A stretch of 64,000 nucleotides of DNA, taken from Holophagales bacterium. Lineage in GTDB: Bacteria; Acidobacteriota; Thermoanaerobaculia; Multivoradales; Multivoraceae. Shown in pieces: positions 37,975 through 45,896 of this stretch. The position numbers and the translations under genes are program-made. The DNA lies in assembly GCA_009837885.1 (NCBI GenBank), contig VXSP01000043.1:101898-165897 (forward strand), written 5' to 3'. The notes below the pieces were generated by a model. The model was not told where the DNA came from. It saw nothing but the letters and a program-made list of their open reading frames with translations, and did not search any database. Every line of letters starts with the position of its first letter. The stretch's first letter is position 1.

Positions 37975-40341
37975 ATGATTCGCTCGGATGATGGCCCCAG
38001 ACGGTTCGCGCTTGGCCGCGGTCTGCCGACGGGCAAGGCCGGCGAGCTGGTCGGTCTGCTGCTGCTCATGCTCGGCGCGCTCCTGCTGCTCAGTCTGCTG
38101 AGCTACCAGCCGGGCGACCCGAGCTTCATGCGCAGCGCTGAGGACTCGGCGGAGACGGCCAACCTGATCGGGCCGGTGGGCGCCCACGTCGCCGCCGCGG
38201 GATTCGGCTTCCTGGGGTTCGCCGTGCTCGCGGTGGCGCTGGCGGTTCTCGGTGTGGGTTACCGGCTGGTCCGCGCCCGCGCGGACGTCCCTTCTCTCCT
38301 GCAGGGTGCCGGCATCGTCGTCGCCCTCGTGGCCGCTCCGACACTGGTCGCTTTGACCGCGGGCGAGGTGACGTTCCGGGGTGAGTCCCTGACCGCAGGG
38401 GGCTTCCTGGGTTCGACGATCGCCGGTGCGGTCGAAGGCCAGTTGGGCGGGCTCGGCGCCGGAGTGATCGCCGTTTCCGGCCTCGTCTTCGGGATCGCGT
38501 TGATGTTGCGGAACAGCCTGGACGAGTCGATCGCCGCCGGTCTTCGCCGGCTCAAGGCGTTCGCCGCGCTGCTCAAGCCGAGGCCGCGGAAGAAGTCCAG
38601 GGCCAGGGCGTCCGAACAGCGGCCCGCCCGTGGCGAGGCGAAGGTCGCGCCGGCGCCCGTGGTCGAGACGCCGCTCGTCGATCTGCCGCTTCGCCGAACG
38701 GCCGCGAACAAGGCGAAGGCGGCAGCCCGCGGACCGGAGGAGGCCCGGGCCGCGCGGCCGGTAGCGCAGGGGGCGACGGCGGCCCCCGCCGCGTCCGCGA
38801 AGACGGTGGTGTCGGGCACGGAGAAGACGGAGCCGGGAGTGGAGAACGCGGAGTTGCCGCCGCTCGACCTGCTCTACACCGAGGAGGTCAACAGCGAGGT
38901 CGACGAGGCCGGTTTGAGAGAACTCGGCGAACTCATCTGCGCTCGCTGCGCCGAGTTCGGAGTCGAGGGCACGATCGAGGGCATCAGCCCCGGTCCGGTC
39001 ATCACGGTGTTCGAGTTCCAGCCGGCGCCCGGCGTGAAGGTCGCCCAGATCGTCAACCTCCAGGACGATCTCGCGCTCTCCCTGAAGGCCGAGGCGATCC
39101 GGATCGAACGCATGCCCGGCCGGTCGACACTCGGCATCGAGGTCCCGAACAAGCACAGGACGATCATCCCCCTGGGCAGCCTTCTGGCCGACTCGGGATT
39201 CCGGGAGCCCAAGTCCCCGCTCACCATGGCTCTGGGCCGCACTCTCCGCGGCGAGCCGTACTTCGCGGACCTCGCCAAGATGCCGCATCTGCTGGTGGCG
39301 GGGGCCACCGGCGCCGGCAAGAGCGTGGGTCTCCAGGGCATGCTGACGTCCATCCTCTATCGCGCGCGTAGCGACGAAGTGCAGTTCATCCTGATCGACC
39401 CGAAACGGATCGAACTCGGGGTCTACGCGGACATTCCGCACCTGAAGACCGCCGTCGTGGTGGAACCGAAGCAGGCCTCCAACGCGCTGCGCTGGGCCGT
39501 GTCCGAGATGGAGCGCCGCTACCGTCTGCTGGCGGAGGTCCACGTCCGATCGATCGACTTCTACAACCGGGCAATAGCCGATCCGGAAGTGGCGAACCGC
39601 CTGCGCCTGCGGGACGAGGAGGCCGACGAGCCCGCCGAGCCCCGGAATCTCGAGCCGCTCCCGTACTACGTCATCGTCATCGACGAACTGGCCGATCTGA
39701 TGATGGTCGCCTCGTCCGAGGTCGAGACGTCGATCGCCCGTCTGGCGCAGATGGCGCGGGCGGTCGGCATCCACCTGATCGTCGCGACCCAGCGCCCGTC
39801 GGTCGATGTCCTGACCGGCACGATCAAGGCGAACTTCCCGTGCCGGATCTCGTACGCCGCGGCGACCCGGCACGATTCGCGGACCATCCTCGACCAGGTC
39901 GGCGCAGAGAAACTGCTCGGCAAGGGCGACATGCTGTTCATGCCGCCCGGCAGCGGCCGCATGCTTCGCCTCCACGGCGCTTTCGTGACGGAGCAGGAAA
40001 CGGCGGCGTTGGTCCGCTGGCTCAAGCGGCAGGGCCAGCCCAACCTCGATCCGGCCGTGCTCGAGCCGCCGCCCGAGGATCGCTCGGCGGCCGGCGGAGA
40101 GAACGGCGGCGACGATGTGCTCTACGACGAGGCGGCGCGGCTGGTTGTCGCGGAACGAATGGGCTCGGCGAGTTTCCTCCAGCGCCGGATGAGAGTGGGC
40201 TTCTCCCGCGCTTCGCGCCTTGTGGATCTGATGGAGCAGGATGGCATCCTGGGTCCCGCCCAGGGCAGCAAACCGCGGGAAGTCCTCGTGCCGCCGGACT
40301 ACTTCGAAGAGGTCGACCAGTCACAGATCGCCTTCCAGTAG
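37975..40341 (+). CDS. ftsK: DNA translocase FtsK
   Basis: FtsK couples division to chromosome segregation by pumping DNA at the septum. The 788-residue product has about four membrane helices in residues 1-180. A basic Ala/Pro-rich linker follows (about 190-290), then the motor with Walker A 'GATGAGKSVGLQ', Walker B 'YYVIVIDELADLMM' and 'IHLIVATQRPSVDVLTG'. The C-terminal gamma winged-helix domain reads DNA polarity ('AERMGSASFLQRRMRVGFSRA', split about 725-745). The linker is short compared with E. coli. The start is ATG 37975 with GGGGAGGG before it; an in-frame TTG at 37957 is less likely. Confidence 0.95.
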   Translation: MIRSDDGPRRFALGRGLPTGKAGELVGLLLLMLGALLLLSLLSYQPGDPSFMRSAEDSAETANLIGPVGAHVAAAGFGFLGFAVLAVALAVLGVGYRLVRARADVPSLLQGAGIVVALVAAPTLVALTAGEVTFRGESLTAGGFLGSTIAGAVEGQLGGLGAGVIAVSGLVFGIALMLRNSLDESIAAGLRRLKAFAALLKPRPRKKSRARASEQRPARGEAKVAPAPVVETPLVDLPLRRTAANKAKAAARGPEEARAARPVAQGATAAPAASAKTVVSGTEKTEPGVENAELPPLDLLYTEEVNSEVDEAGLRELGELICARCAEFGVEGTIEGISPGPVITVFEFQPAPGVKVAQIVNLQDDLALSLKAEAIRIERMPGRSTLGIEVPNKHRTIIPLGSLLADSGFREPKSPLTMALGRTLRGEPYFADLAKMPHLLVAGATGAGKSVGLQGMLTSILYRARSDEVQFILIDPKRIELGVYADIPHLKTAVVVEPKQASNALRWAVSEMERRYRLLAEVHVRSIDFYNRAIADPEVANRLRLRDEEADEPAEPRNLEPLPYYVIVIDELADLMMVASSEVETSIARLAQMARAVGIHLIVATQRPSVDVLTGTIKANFPCRISYAAATRHDSRTILDQVGAEKLLGKGDMLFMPPGSGRMLRLHGAFVTEQETAALVRWLKRQGQPNLDPAVLEPPPEDRSAAGGENGGDDVLYDEAARLVVAERMGSASFLQRRMRVGFSRASRLVDLMEQDGILGPAQGSKPREVLVPPDYFEEVDQSQIAFQ

Positions 40342-40353
40342 CGTGGGCGGACG

Positions 40354-41352
40354 ATGTCCGCGCGGCCGAGATTCGAGAGGATCGCCTTCTTCGGCACGCC
40401 GGAGTTCGCGGTGCCGTCGCTCGCCGCTCTGGACGCGGCCGGCCGGCGCCCGATCGTCGTCGTCAGCCAGCCGGCGCGACGGGCGGGCCGGGGAGGCCGG
40501 GTCGTCGAGCCGCCCGTGGCTCGCTGGGCGCAGGCGCACGGCGTCGACCTGCTGCAGCCGACGCGGGTGCGGGACGACGGGTTTCTCGGTCGACTCCGCG
40601 CCCAGGAGCTCGACCTCGCGGTGGTCGCCGCCTACGGCAGGATCTTCCCTCGTAGCCTGCTCGAGCTGCCGTCCCGGGGGTGCCTGAACGTTCACGCATC
40701 CCTGCTGCCGGCCTGGCGCGGCGCCTCGCCGATCCAGGCCGCGATCGCCAACGGCGAGGCGGTAACGGGCGTGACGACGATGGTGATGGAGGAGGGTCTC
40801 GACACGGGACCGATTCTGCTGCGCGAAGAGGTCGCGATCGGTCCGCTTGAGACAGCCGGCGAGCTGGCGCCGCGGCTTGCCGAAGTCGGCGCCCGGCTTC
40901 TCGTTCGTACACTGGACGGTCTGGAAGCCGGCGATATCGAACCGCGGACGCAGTGCGAGGCGGCTGCGAGCTATGCGCCGATGCTCCGTCCGGAGGACGG
41001 CGTTGTGGACTGGGACCGGGAAGCCAGCGACATCGTCTGCCGCGTGCGTGCCTACGAGCCGTGGCCGGGCTCCCGGACGTGGCTGCGGGGCGAGGCGATA
41101 CGGATCGTCGCGGCGCGGCCCGTGACCTCGTTTGCAGGGCCGGACCGGGGCGACGGTCGGGATCGGCCGGGTGCGTTCCTGGGCTGTCGCCGGATCGAGG
41201 GCATCGGCCGGGCGGCGGTGGTCCGCTGTGGCGGTTCGTCGGCGTTGGCGCTCGACCGAGTGCAACGCCCGGGCCGTCGCCCGGTCAGTGGCATCGACCT
41301 GGCGAACGGCCTGCGTCTTGCGGTCGGCGACTGCTTCGGGGTGCGGGCATGA
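40354..41352 (+). CDS. fmt: Methionyl-tRNA formyltransferase
   Basis: Fmt formylates the initiator Met-tRNA. The 332-residue product has 'IAFFGTPEFAVPSLAAL', the catalytic 'LNVHASLLPAWRGASPIQAAI' block (about 109-129) with Asn, His and the family 'SLLPxWRG' motif, 'GVTTMVMEEGLDTGPIL' and the C-terminal RNA-binding domain. 'VRAYEPWPGSRTW' is typical too. It follows ftsK by 12 bases and overlaps rsmB by 4 bases (ATGA). The formyltransferase partner def is not present in this window. Confidence 0.95.
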   Translation: MSARPRFERIAFFGTPEFAVPSLAALDAAGRRPIVVVSQPARRAGRGGRVVEPPVARWAQAHGVDLLQPTRVRDDGFLGRLRAQELDLAVVAAYGRIFPRSLLELPSRGCLNVHASLLPAWRGASPIQAAIANGEAVTGVTTMVMEEGLDTGPILLREEVAIGPLETAGELAPRLAEVGARLLVRTLDGLEAGDIEPRTQCEAAASYAPMLRPEDGVVDWDREASDIVCRVRAYEPWPGSRTWLRGEAIRIVAARPVTSFAGPDRGDGRDRPGAFLGCRRIEGIGRAAVVRCGGSSALALDRVQRPGRRPVSGIDLANGLRLAVGDCFGVRA

Positions 41353-42755
41353 CCCGTCGACGGCCGATTCGAAACCTGGGCTCCGGTCCGGGCTGGCGCC
41401 GCCGACGGACCGAGGCTCCGCTCACGGCCCACGCCAAGGTCAGGGAGTCGGCCGCCTTCGTTATCGAGCGCACGCTCGAGTCCAGGGCGCCGGCTTCGAC
41501 CTTCCTGGACGGAGCGCTCGAGCGTTGCGATCCAAGGGACCACGGGTTGTTGCGGGAACTCGTGCTGGGAACCCTGCGCTGGTTGCGCTTCATCGACCAC
41601 GTGCTGGTGTCCGCGTCCGGACGGCCGCTTTCCCGGATCCAGCGTGCCCTGCTCGCGCCGCTGCGGATCGCCGTGTACCAGCTCTTCTTCCTGGACCGTG
41701 TGCCCGCTCACGCGGCGGTCAACGAGGCGGTGGAGCAGGCGGCGGGCCGCACACATGCCGGCGGCGCCAGCTTCGTCAACGGCGTGCTGCGACGGATTGC
41801 CCGTTCGCCGCGCCGTGACGCCTGGCCCGTCGAAGAGAGCGATCCGGCTGTCCGGCTCGGCATCCTGCACTCGCACCCGGATCTGCTGGTCGAGCGCTGG
41901 CTTCGCACGTATGGCGAGAAGCGGACCATCGCCATCCTGACCGCGAACAACCGTCCGAAGCCGCTGCATCTTCTCGCGTTCCGGGAGCGGGGAGGCCGCG
42001 CTCCGTTGGCGGAGCTGTTGATCGACGATGACGTGGGCGTCGAGCCGTCCGTGCTTGCGCCGCATTGCCTCACTGTCCAGTGGGGCAACCCGCTGTTCTC
42101 GGAGGCCTACCGGCGTGGCGCCTTCTACGTTCAGGACGAAGCGAGTCAGTTGGCGGCGATCGTGCCCCCACCCGCGCCCCGGGAGCGTGTGCTCGACATC
42201 GCCGCGGCCCCGGGCGGCAAGACGTTCGCGTTGCTCGCGGAGCAGCCGGATGCTCTCTGCGTGGCCAGCGACCTGTCGCTCGGGCGCCTGCACACGATGC
42301 GGCGCAATGCCGCTCGCCTGGCCCTGGCGCCGTTGCTCTGCGCCGCGGACGGCGCCGCTCTCCCCTTTCGCGACGGTTTCGATCGAGTCGTGGTCGACCT
42401 TCCGTGCAGCGGCACGGGTACCCTGCGCAAGCACCCGGAACTCAAATGGCGCATCAGCGCGGCGGAGATCGAGCGGCTGGCGAAGCAGGCCGGCTCGCTG
42501 GTCCGTGGCGCGGCTGATTGCGTGCGGCCGGGCGGCTTGCTCGTCGTCGTCACCTGCTCGATCGAGCCGGAGGAGAACGAGGATGTCGTCTTGGCTTTCC
42601 TGGAATCGCGAGCCGACTTCGACCTCCGGGATCTGAGCTCCGATCTGCGCCGGCCCGCGGCCGACCACGTCGAAGCGCCGGGCCTGTGGCGACTGCTTCC
42701 GGCCGAGGGTCACGACGGCTTCACGGTCCAGGCGCTTCAGCGCGCGGCCGGCTGA
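41349..42755 (+). CDS. rsmB: 16S rRNA cytosine-C5 methyltransferase RsmB
   Basis: RsmB methylates C967 of 16S rRNA. The 468-residue product has the N-terminal NusB-like domain ('GLLRELVLGTLRWLRFIDHVL', about 60-80, and 'HAAVNEAVEQAAG'), then the methyltransferase with 'GAFYVQDEASQLAA', SAM motif 'VLDIAAAPGGKTFALL', 'VVDLPCSGTGTLRKHPELKW' and 'VVVTCSIEPEENEDVV'. Both conserved cysteines of the RNA m5C family are present. The first 25 residues are a basic extension. Translation is coupled to fmt through a 4-base overlap. Confidence 0.94.
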   Translation: MTRRRPIRNLGSGPGWRRRRTEAPLTAHAKVRESAAFVIERTLESRAPASTFLDGALERCDPRDHGLLRELVLGTLRWLRFIDHVLVSASGRPLSRIQRALLAPLRIAVYQLFFLDRVPAHAAVNEAVEQAAGRTHAGGASFVNGVLRRIARSPRRDAWPVEESDPAVRLGILHSHPDLLVERWLRTYGEKRTIAILTANNRPKPLHLLAFRERGGRAPLAELLIDDDVGVEPSVLAPHCLTVQWGNPLFSEAYRRGAFYVQDEASQLAAIVPPPAPRERVLDIAAAPGGKTFALLAEQPDALCVASDLSLGRLHTMRRNAARLALAPLLCAADGAALPFRDGFDRVVVDLPCSGTGTLRKHPELKWRISAAEIERLAKQAGSLVRGAADCVRPGGLLVVVTCSIEPEENEDVVLAFLESRADFDLRDLSSDLRRPAADHVEAPGLWRLLPAEGHDGFTVQALQRAAG

Positions 42756-42833
42756 AGCCGTCGCTCGGGCGGGCGCAGGCTTGGGGCAAGTTCGTCCGCG
42801 ACCACTGCCACTAGCCGGAAGTGTAGGCCAACA

Positions 42834-42863
42834 TTGACAATACGGGTTCTTCTGCCATAGATT
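42834..42863 (+). promoter_or_regulatory. Strong promoter and long leader of the HU gene
   Basis: TTGACA (42834-42839) and TAGATT (42858-42863) are 18 bases apart, the best consensus promoter in this part. It would give a leader of about 165-170 bases before the HU ATG at 43038. The 282-base gap between rsmB and HU holds nothing else that I recognise. A strong own promoter fits the abundance of HU. Confidence 0.75.
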
Positions 42864-43037
42864 CTCAGGGCTTCGTGGGCTCCACGAGCAAAACCGCTGA
42901 GCATACCCGAAGATGACATCGAACACCAGAAGCCACGCGTCGGAGACGCCTGCCGGGGACGCTGCGTCAGCCTGGCTTCCGGTTTCGCGTCAGCAACTGC
43001 GGTGTAGCTCATAACCGACCTTTAAGGAGTACGTTCG

Positions 43038-43313
43038 ATGGCCGGAAAGGCAGACATCGTAGACGCCGTTGCCGATGGCGCGGGTCTCAGCAAGAAGCAG
43101 GCGGCGGATGCCGTCCAGTCCCTGATTGACAGCATCTCGAGCCATCTGCAGAACGGCGACCGCGTGCAGCTTCCGGGCCTCGGGAGCTTCTCCGTGTCGC
43201 ACCGCGGCGCCCGGGCCGGCCGGAACCCGAAGACGGGCGAGGCGCTCATGATCGCGGCCAGCAACGGCGTTCGGTTCAAGGTCAGCCGTCCGCTGAAGGA
43301 CGCCCTCAACTAG
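43038..43313 (+). CDS. hup: HU-family histone-like DNA-binding protein
   Basis: HU bends and compacts DNA as a dimer. The 91-residue product shows 'KADIVDAVADGAGLSKKQAADAV', here spread over residues 4-26, and the arm region 'LPGLGSFSVSHRGARAGRNPKTGE' (about 45-68) whose 'RAGRNPKTG' is the DNA-intercalating arm signature. Length is that of HU-alpha or beta, with no IHF-specific features. AAGGAG precedes the ATG at a good distance. It is a single-gene unit with a promoter upstream and hairpins downstream. Confidence 0.96.
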   Translation: MAGKADIVDAVADGAGLSKKQAADAVQSLIDSISSHLQNGDRVQLPGLGSFSVSHRGARAGRNPKTGEALMIAASNGVRFKVSRPLKDALN

Positions 43314-43330
43314 GCACTTGTGTTCGTCTT

Positions 43331-43348
43331 GGCGGCCCAGTGGCCGCC
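43331..43348. terminator. Hairpin after HU, possible terminator
   Basis: GGCGGCC at 43331-43337 pairs with GGCCGCC at 43342-43348 around a 4-base loop, 18 bases after the HU stop. No U tract follows, so it is a weak candidate for factor-independent termination. Confidence 0.4.
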
Positions 43349-43370
43349 TGGGCGAAGCACAGATGCGAGA

Positions 43371-43394
43371 CCCGTGCGGCCGCGGCCGCACGGG
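43371..43394. repeat. Perfect 24-base palindrome between HU and a convergent glycosyltransferase gene
   Basis: The two 12-base halves (43371-43382 and 43383-43394) are exact reverse complements with no spacer. It lies about 37 bases before the 3' end of the convergent minus-strand gene. It may act as a bidirectional transcription end or as a protein-binding site. Confidence 0.6.
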
Positions 43395-43430
43395 CACTAG
43401 CGGCCGTCCAGCCTCTACCTCCCGGCTGCT

Positions 43431-44114
43431 CTAGCGCACCAGGGGGTAGAGGCCTGCCAGCCTCGCCGGTTTGACGCCGGCGGCGAACAGCGACCAGATC
43501 AGCCAGTTCGTCGCCACGGTACGGACGACGCCTCGCTCGGCGAAGCGTCGGGAGGAAGTGGTCGCGCGCTGTTCCACGACCGAGATCGGTCCCTGGCGGC
43601 GAAGGCGACCGATGAAGTCGAGATCCTCGAGGATCGGCAGGTCGGAGAAGCCGCCGCAGGCGGCGTAGGCGGCTGTCGTAGCGAACTGGGCCTGATCGCC
43701 GAGCGGAGTGTGCAGCCAGCGGGTCCGGATGTCGACCAGGACCCGGCCGCATCGGAGCAGCGGCGGCGCTGCTTCGAAGTCGATCAGGAAGCCCCCGCCT
43801 GCAGCGCCGGAGTCCACCGCGCGCTCTATCCCGGGCCGTGCTGCCGGCGGCAGCCGCGTGTCGGCGTGGAGGAAGAGCAGCACGTCGGCCCCGGCCTGCA
43901 TTGCCAGGCTGGCGCCCGTTCGGAGCTGGAGTCCCCGGCCCGCCCGCGGCACGGTTTCGACCCGGGCGCCCGCGCCGGAGGCCAGCTCGGCGGTGCGGTC
44001 CCTGCTGCCGCCGTCGACGACGATGAGCTCGTCGCAGTGGGCCTGGGCGGCGGCGATGGCGGTCTGCACCCGCGCCGCCTCCTCGAGCACCGGCATGACG
44101 ATGACCAGGTGCAT
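43431..44114 (-). CDS. Family 2 glycosyltransferase (rSAM/selenodomain-associated type)
   Basis: The 227-residue product is a short GT2 enzyme starting 'MHLVIVMPVLEEAARVQTAI', with the nucleotide-sugar 'LIVVDGGSRDRTAELA' and the DxD-like 'LLFLHADTRLP'. 'GGFSDLPILEDLDFIGRLRR' is typical of the TIGR04283-type family, whose partners are often radical SAM or selenium-related proteins. No such partner is nearby. A hydrophobic C-terminal stretch ('WLIWSLFAAGVKPARL') may sit on the membrane. Substrate unknown. The gene is divergent from moaC across 82 bases. Confidence 0.82.
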   Translation of the reverse strand: MHLVIVMPVLEEAARVQTAIAAAQAHCDELIVVDGGSRDRTAELASGAGARVETVPRAGRGLQLRTGASLAMQAGADVLLFLHADTRLPPAARPGIERAVDSGAAGGGFLIDFEAAPPLLRCGRVLVDIRTRWLHTPLGDQAQFATTAAYAACGGFSDLPILEDLDFIGRLRRQGPISVVEQRATTSSRRFAERGVVRTVATNWLIWSLFAAGVKPARLAGLYPLVR

Positions 44115-44196
44115 CGCGACCCTCAGGACGGCGAGCGATCCGGGTGGCGCGTGGCGGTGGTCAGGCGCATTCGGGCTGCTAGGTTAGCGAGCGGGG

Positions 44197-44676
44197 ATGG
44201 GCGCCGAAACCTTCAGTCACCTCGATCGCCGCGGGCGGGCTGCCATGGTCGACGTTTCCGCCAAGGAGGTGACGCGGCGCGTGGCCGAGGCGTCCTGCCG
44301 CGTTCTGCTCTCGGGGCAGACGGTCGAGCGGCTGGAGAGCTTGCCCAAGGGTGACGCCGTGATGGTGGCCCGGATCGCCGGCGTTCAGGCCGCGAAGAAC
44401 ACGGCGACCTGGGTTCCCCTGGCCCATCCTCTGCCGCTCGACCAGGTCGAGGTGGAGATCGAGCCGGTGGAGGGCGGCGTCGGGATCCGTAGCCGCGTCG
44501 TGGCCACGGCTCGCACCGGCGCCGAGATGGAAGCGCTGACGGCCTGCGCCGCGGCGGCTCTCGCCCTCTACGACATGGTCAAGTCGGTCGAGCGCGGCGC
44601 GGTGGTCACGGATCTGTTGCTCGAAGCGAAGAGCGGCGGCCGAAGCGGCGACTACCGCCGCGGCTCAGGCTCCTGA
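44197..44676 (+). CDS. moaC: Cyclic pyranopterin monophosphate synthase MoaC
   Basis: MoaC closes the pterin ring in the second step of molybdenum-cofactor synthesis. The 159-residue product has 'FSHLDRRGRAAMVDVSAK', 'NTATWVPLAHPLPLDQVEVEI' (about 67-87), 'RTGAEMEALTACAAAALALYD' (about 107-127) and the active-site 'MVKSVERG' motif. All are diagnostic. The ATG overlaps no other gene. The molybdoenzyme at 34626-37001 would need this cofactor. No other moa genes are next to it here. Confidence 0.95.
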   Translation: MGAETFSHLDRRGRAAMVDVSAKEVTRRVAEASCRVLLSGQTVERLESLPKGDAVMVARIAGVQAAKNTATWVPLAHPLPLDQVEVEIEPVEGGVGIRSRVVATARTGAEMEALTACAAAALALYDMVKSVERGAVVTDLLLEAKSGGRSGDYRRGSGS

Positions 44677-44689
44677 CGTCACGCCGATC

Positions 44690-45874
44690 ATGCCGATCCG
44701 GTCCGGCCTCGACCGCCTGCTGAACGACGCCGGCCGCATCAGGGGCCGTCGCTATGCGTTGCTGTGCCACCAGGCGTCGCTCAGCCGGAGCGGCGTCCAC
44801 GCCCACGTGGCGCTGGACGCGGTGCAGCCGGCGGTCACGCTGCTGGGGCCGGAGCACGGCTTCTACGGTGTCGAACAGGACATGGTGGCGTCCGTGGACG
44901 AACGCGACACGTGGACCGGCCGTCCGGTCGTCTCCCTGTACGGCGGCGACGCCGGCAGCCTCCAGCCGCGGCCGCGCGTCTTCGACGGCTGCGACCTGGT
45001 TGTGATCGACCTGCAGGACGTCGGCGCGCGCTACTACACGTTCGCAGCCACCGCGGTATGGACGGCCGAGGCGGCACTCCGGGCCGGCTGCGAGGTCTGG
45101 GTGCTCGATCGGCCCAATCCGCTGGGTGGCCTCGAGGTGGAGGGCAACCTCCTGGATCTCGACTTCGCGTCCTTCGTCGGCGCCTTCAGGATGCCGCAAC
45201 GGCACGGTCTGACGATGGCGGAGATCCTCCTGCTGGAAGGCCGCCGGCGCGGCTGGGACAGCGGTGCGCTGACGGTGTTCGAAGTCGAGGGCTGGCGCCG
45301 GCGGCAGACCTGGCGGGAGGTCGGGTGGCCGTGGACGGCGCCGTCGCCCAACATGCCGGCGCCGGAGACGGCGCATCTCTACCCGGGCCTGTGCCTGTTC
45401 GAGGCGACGACGGTCTCGGAGGGGCGGGGCACGACGAGGCCGTTTCAACTCCTTGGCGTTCCCGGCGCCGACGCGCCCGCGCTCGCCGGCCGTTGCAGGG
45501 AGCGGCTGGCGGCCGCCGGGGTTGGCGGCGTGTCCGTCGTGCCCGCGATGTTCAGGCCGCAGTTCCAGAAGCACGCCGGCTCCGTCTGCGCCGGAGTCGA
45601 GCTACGGCTCGAGGACGCCGGCCTGCTGCGGCCGGTGCGGCTGGGCTTCGAGCTGCTCCTGGCCTTTCGCGACGTTCTCGGGACGGACTTCGGCTGGCGG
45701 AGCGAGCCGTACGAGTTCGTCGCCGACACGCCGGCGATCGACCTCCTTGCGGGCACGGATCGCTTCCGGACCGGTCTCGATGCCGGGGACGCGGTGGAAC
45801 GCTGGTACGCCACCTGGGAGGACGATCAACGGGACTTCCGGGCCGAGCGCGATCCGGTCTTGCTGTACTCCTGA
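44690..45874 (+). CDS. DUF1343/NamZ-like protein, probable exo-beta-N-acetylmuramidase
   Basis: DUF1343 includes NamZ (YbbC, family GH171), which removes N-acetylmuramic acid from the non-reducing end of wall fragments. The 394-residue product has 'GLDRLLNDAG', 'LLCHQASLSRSGVHAHVAL', 'LGPEHGFYGVEQDMV', 'DVGARYYTFAATA', 'VLDRPNPLGG' and 'PAMFRPQFQKHAG'. The 'GPEHGF' and 'RPNP' blocks are the usual family hallmarks. No signal peptide is visible, so a cytoplasmic role in recycling is likely. It follows moaC by 13 bases and precedes serA by 22; the neighbours do not otherwise explain it. Confidence 0.85.
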   Translation: MPIRSGLDRLLNDAGRIRGRRYALLCHQASLSRSGVHAHVALDAVQPAVTLLGPEHGFYGVEQDMVASVDERDTWTGRPVVSLYGGDAGSLQPRPRVFDGCDLVVIDLQDVGARYYTFAATAVWTAEAALRAGCEVWVLDRPNPLGGLEVEGNLLDLDFASFVGAFRMPQRHGLTMAEILLLEGRRRGWDSGALTVFEVEGWRRRQTWREVGWPWTAPSPNMPAPETAHLYPGLCLFEATTVSEGRGTTRPFQLLGVPGADAPALAGRCRERLAAAGVGGVSVVPAMFRPQFQKHAGSVCAGVELRLEDAGLLRPVRLGFELLLAFRDVLGTDFGWRSEPYEFVADTPAIDLLAGTDRFRTGLDAGDAVERWYATWEDDQRDFRAERDPVLLYS

Positions 45875-45896
45875 AGCGCTGCAACAATCCGCCCCC

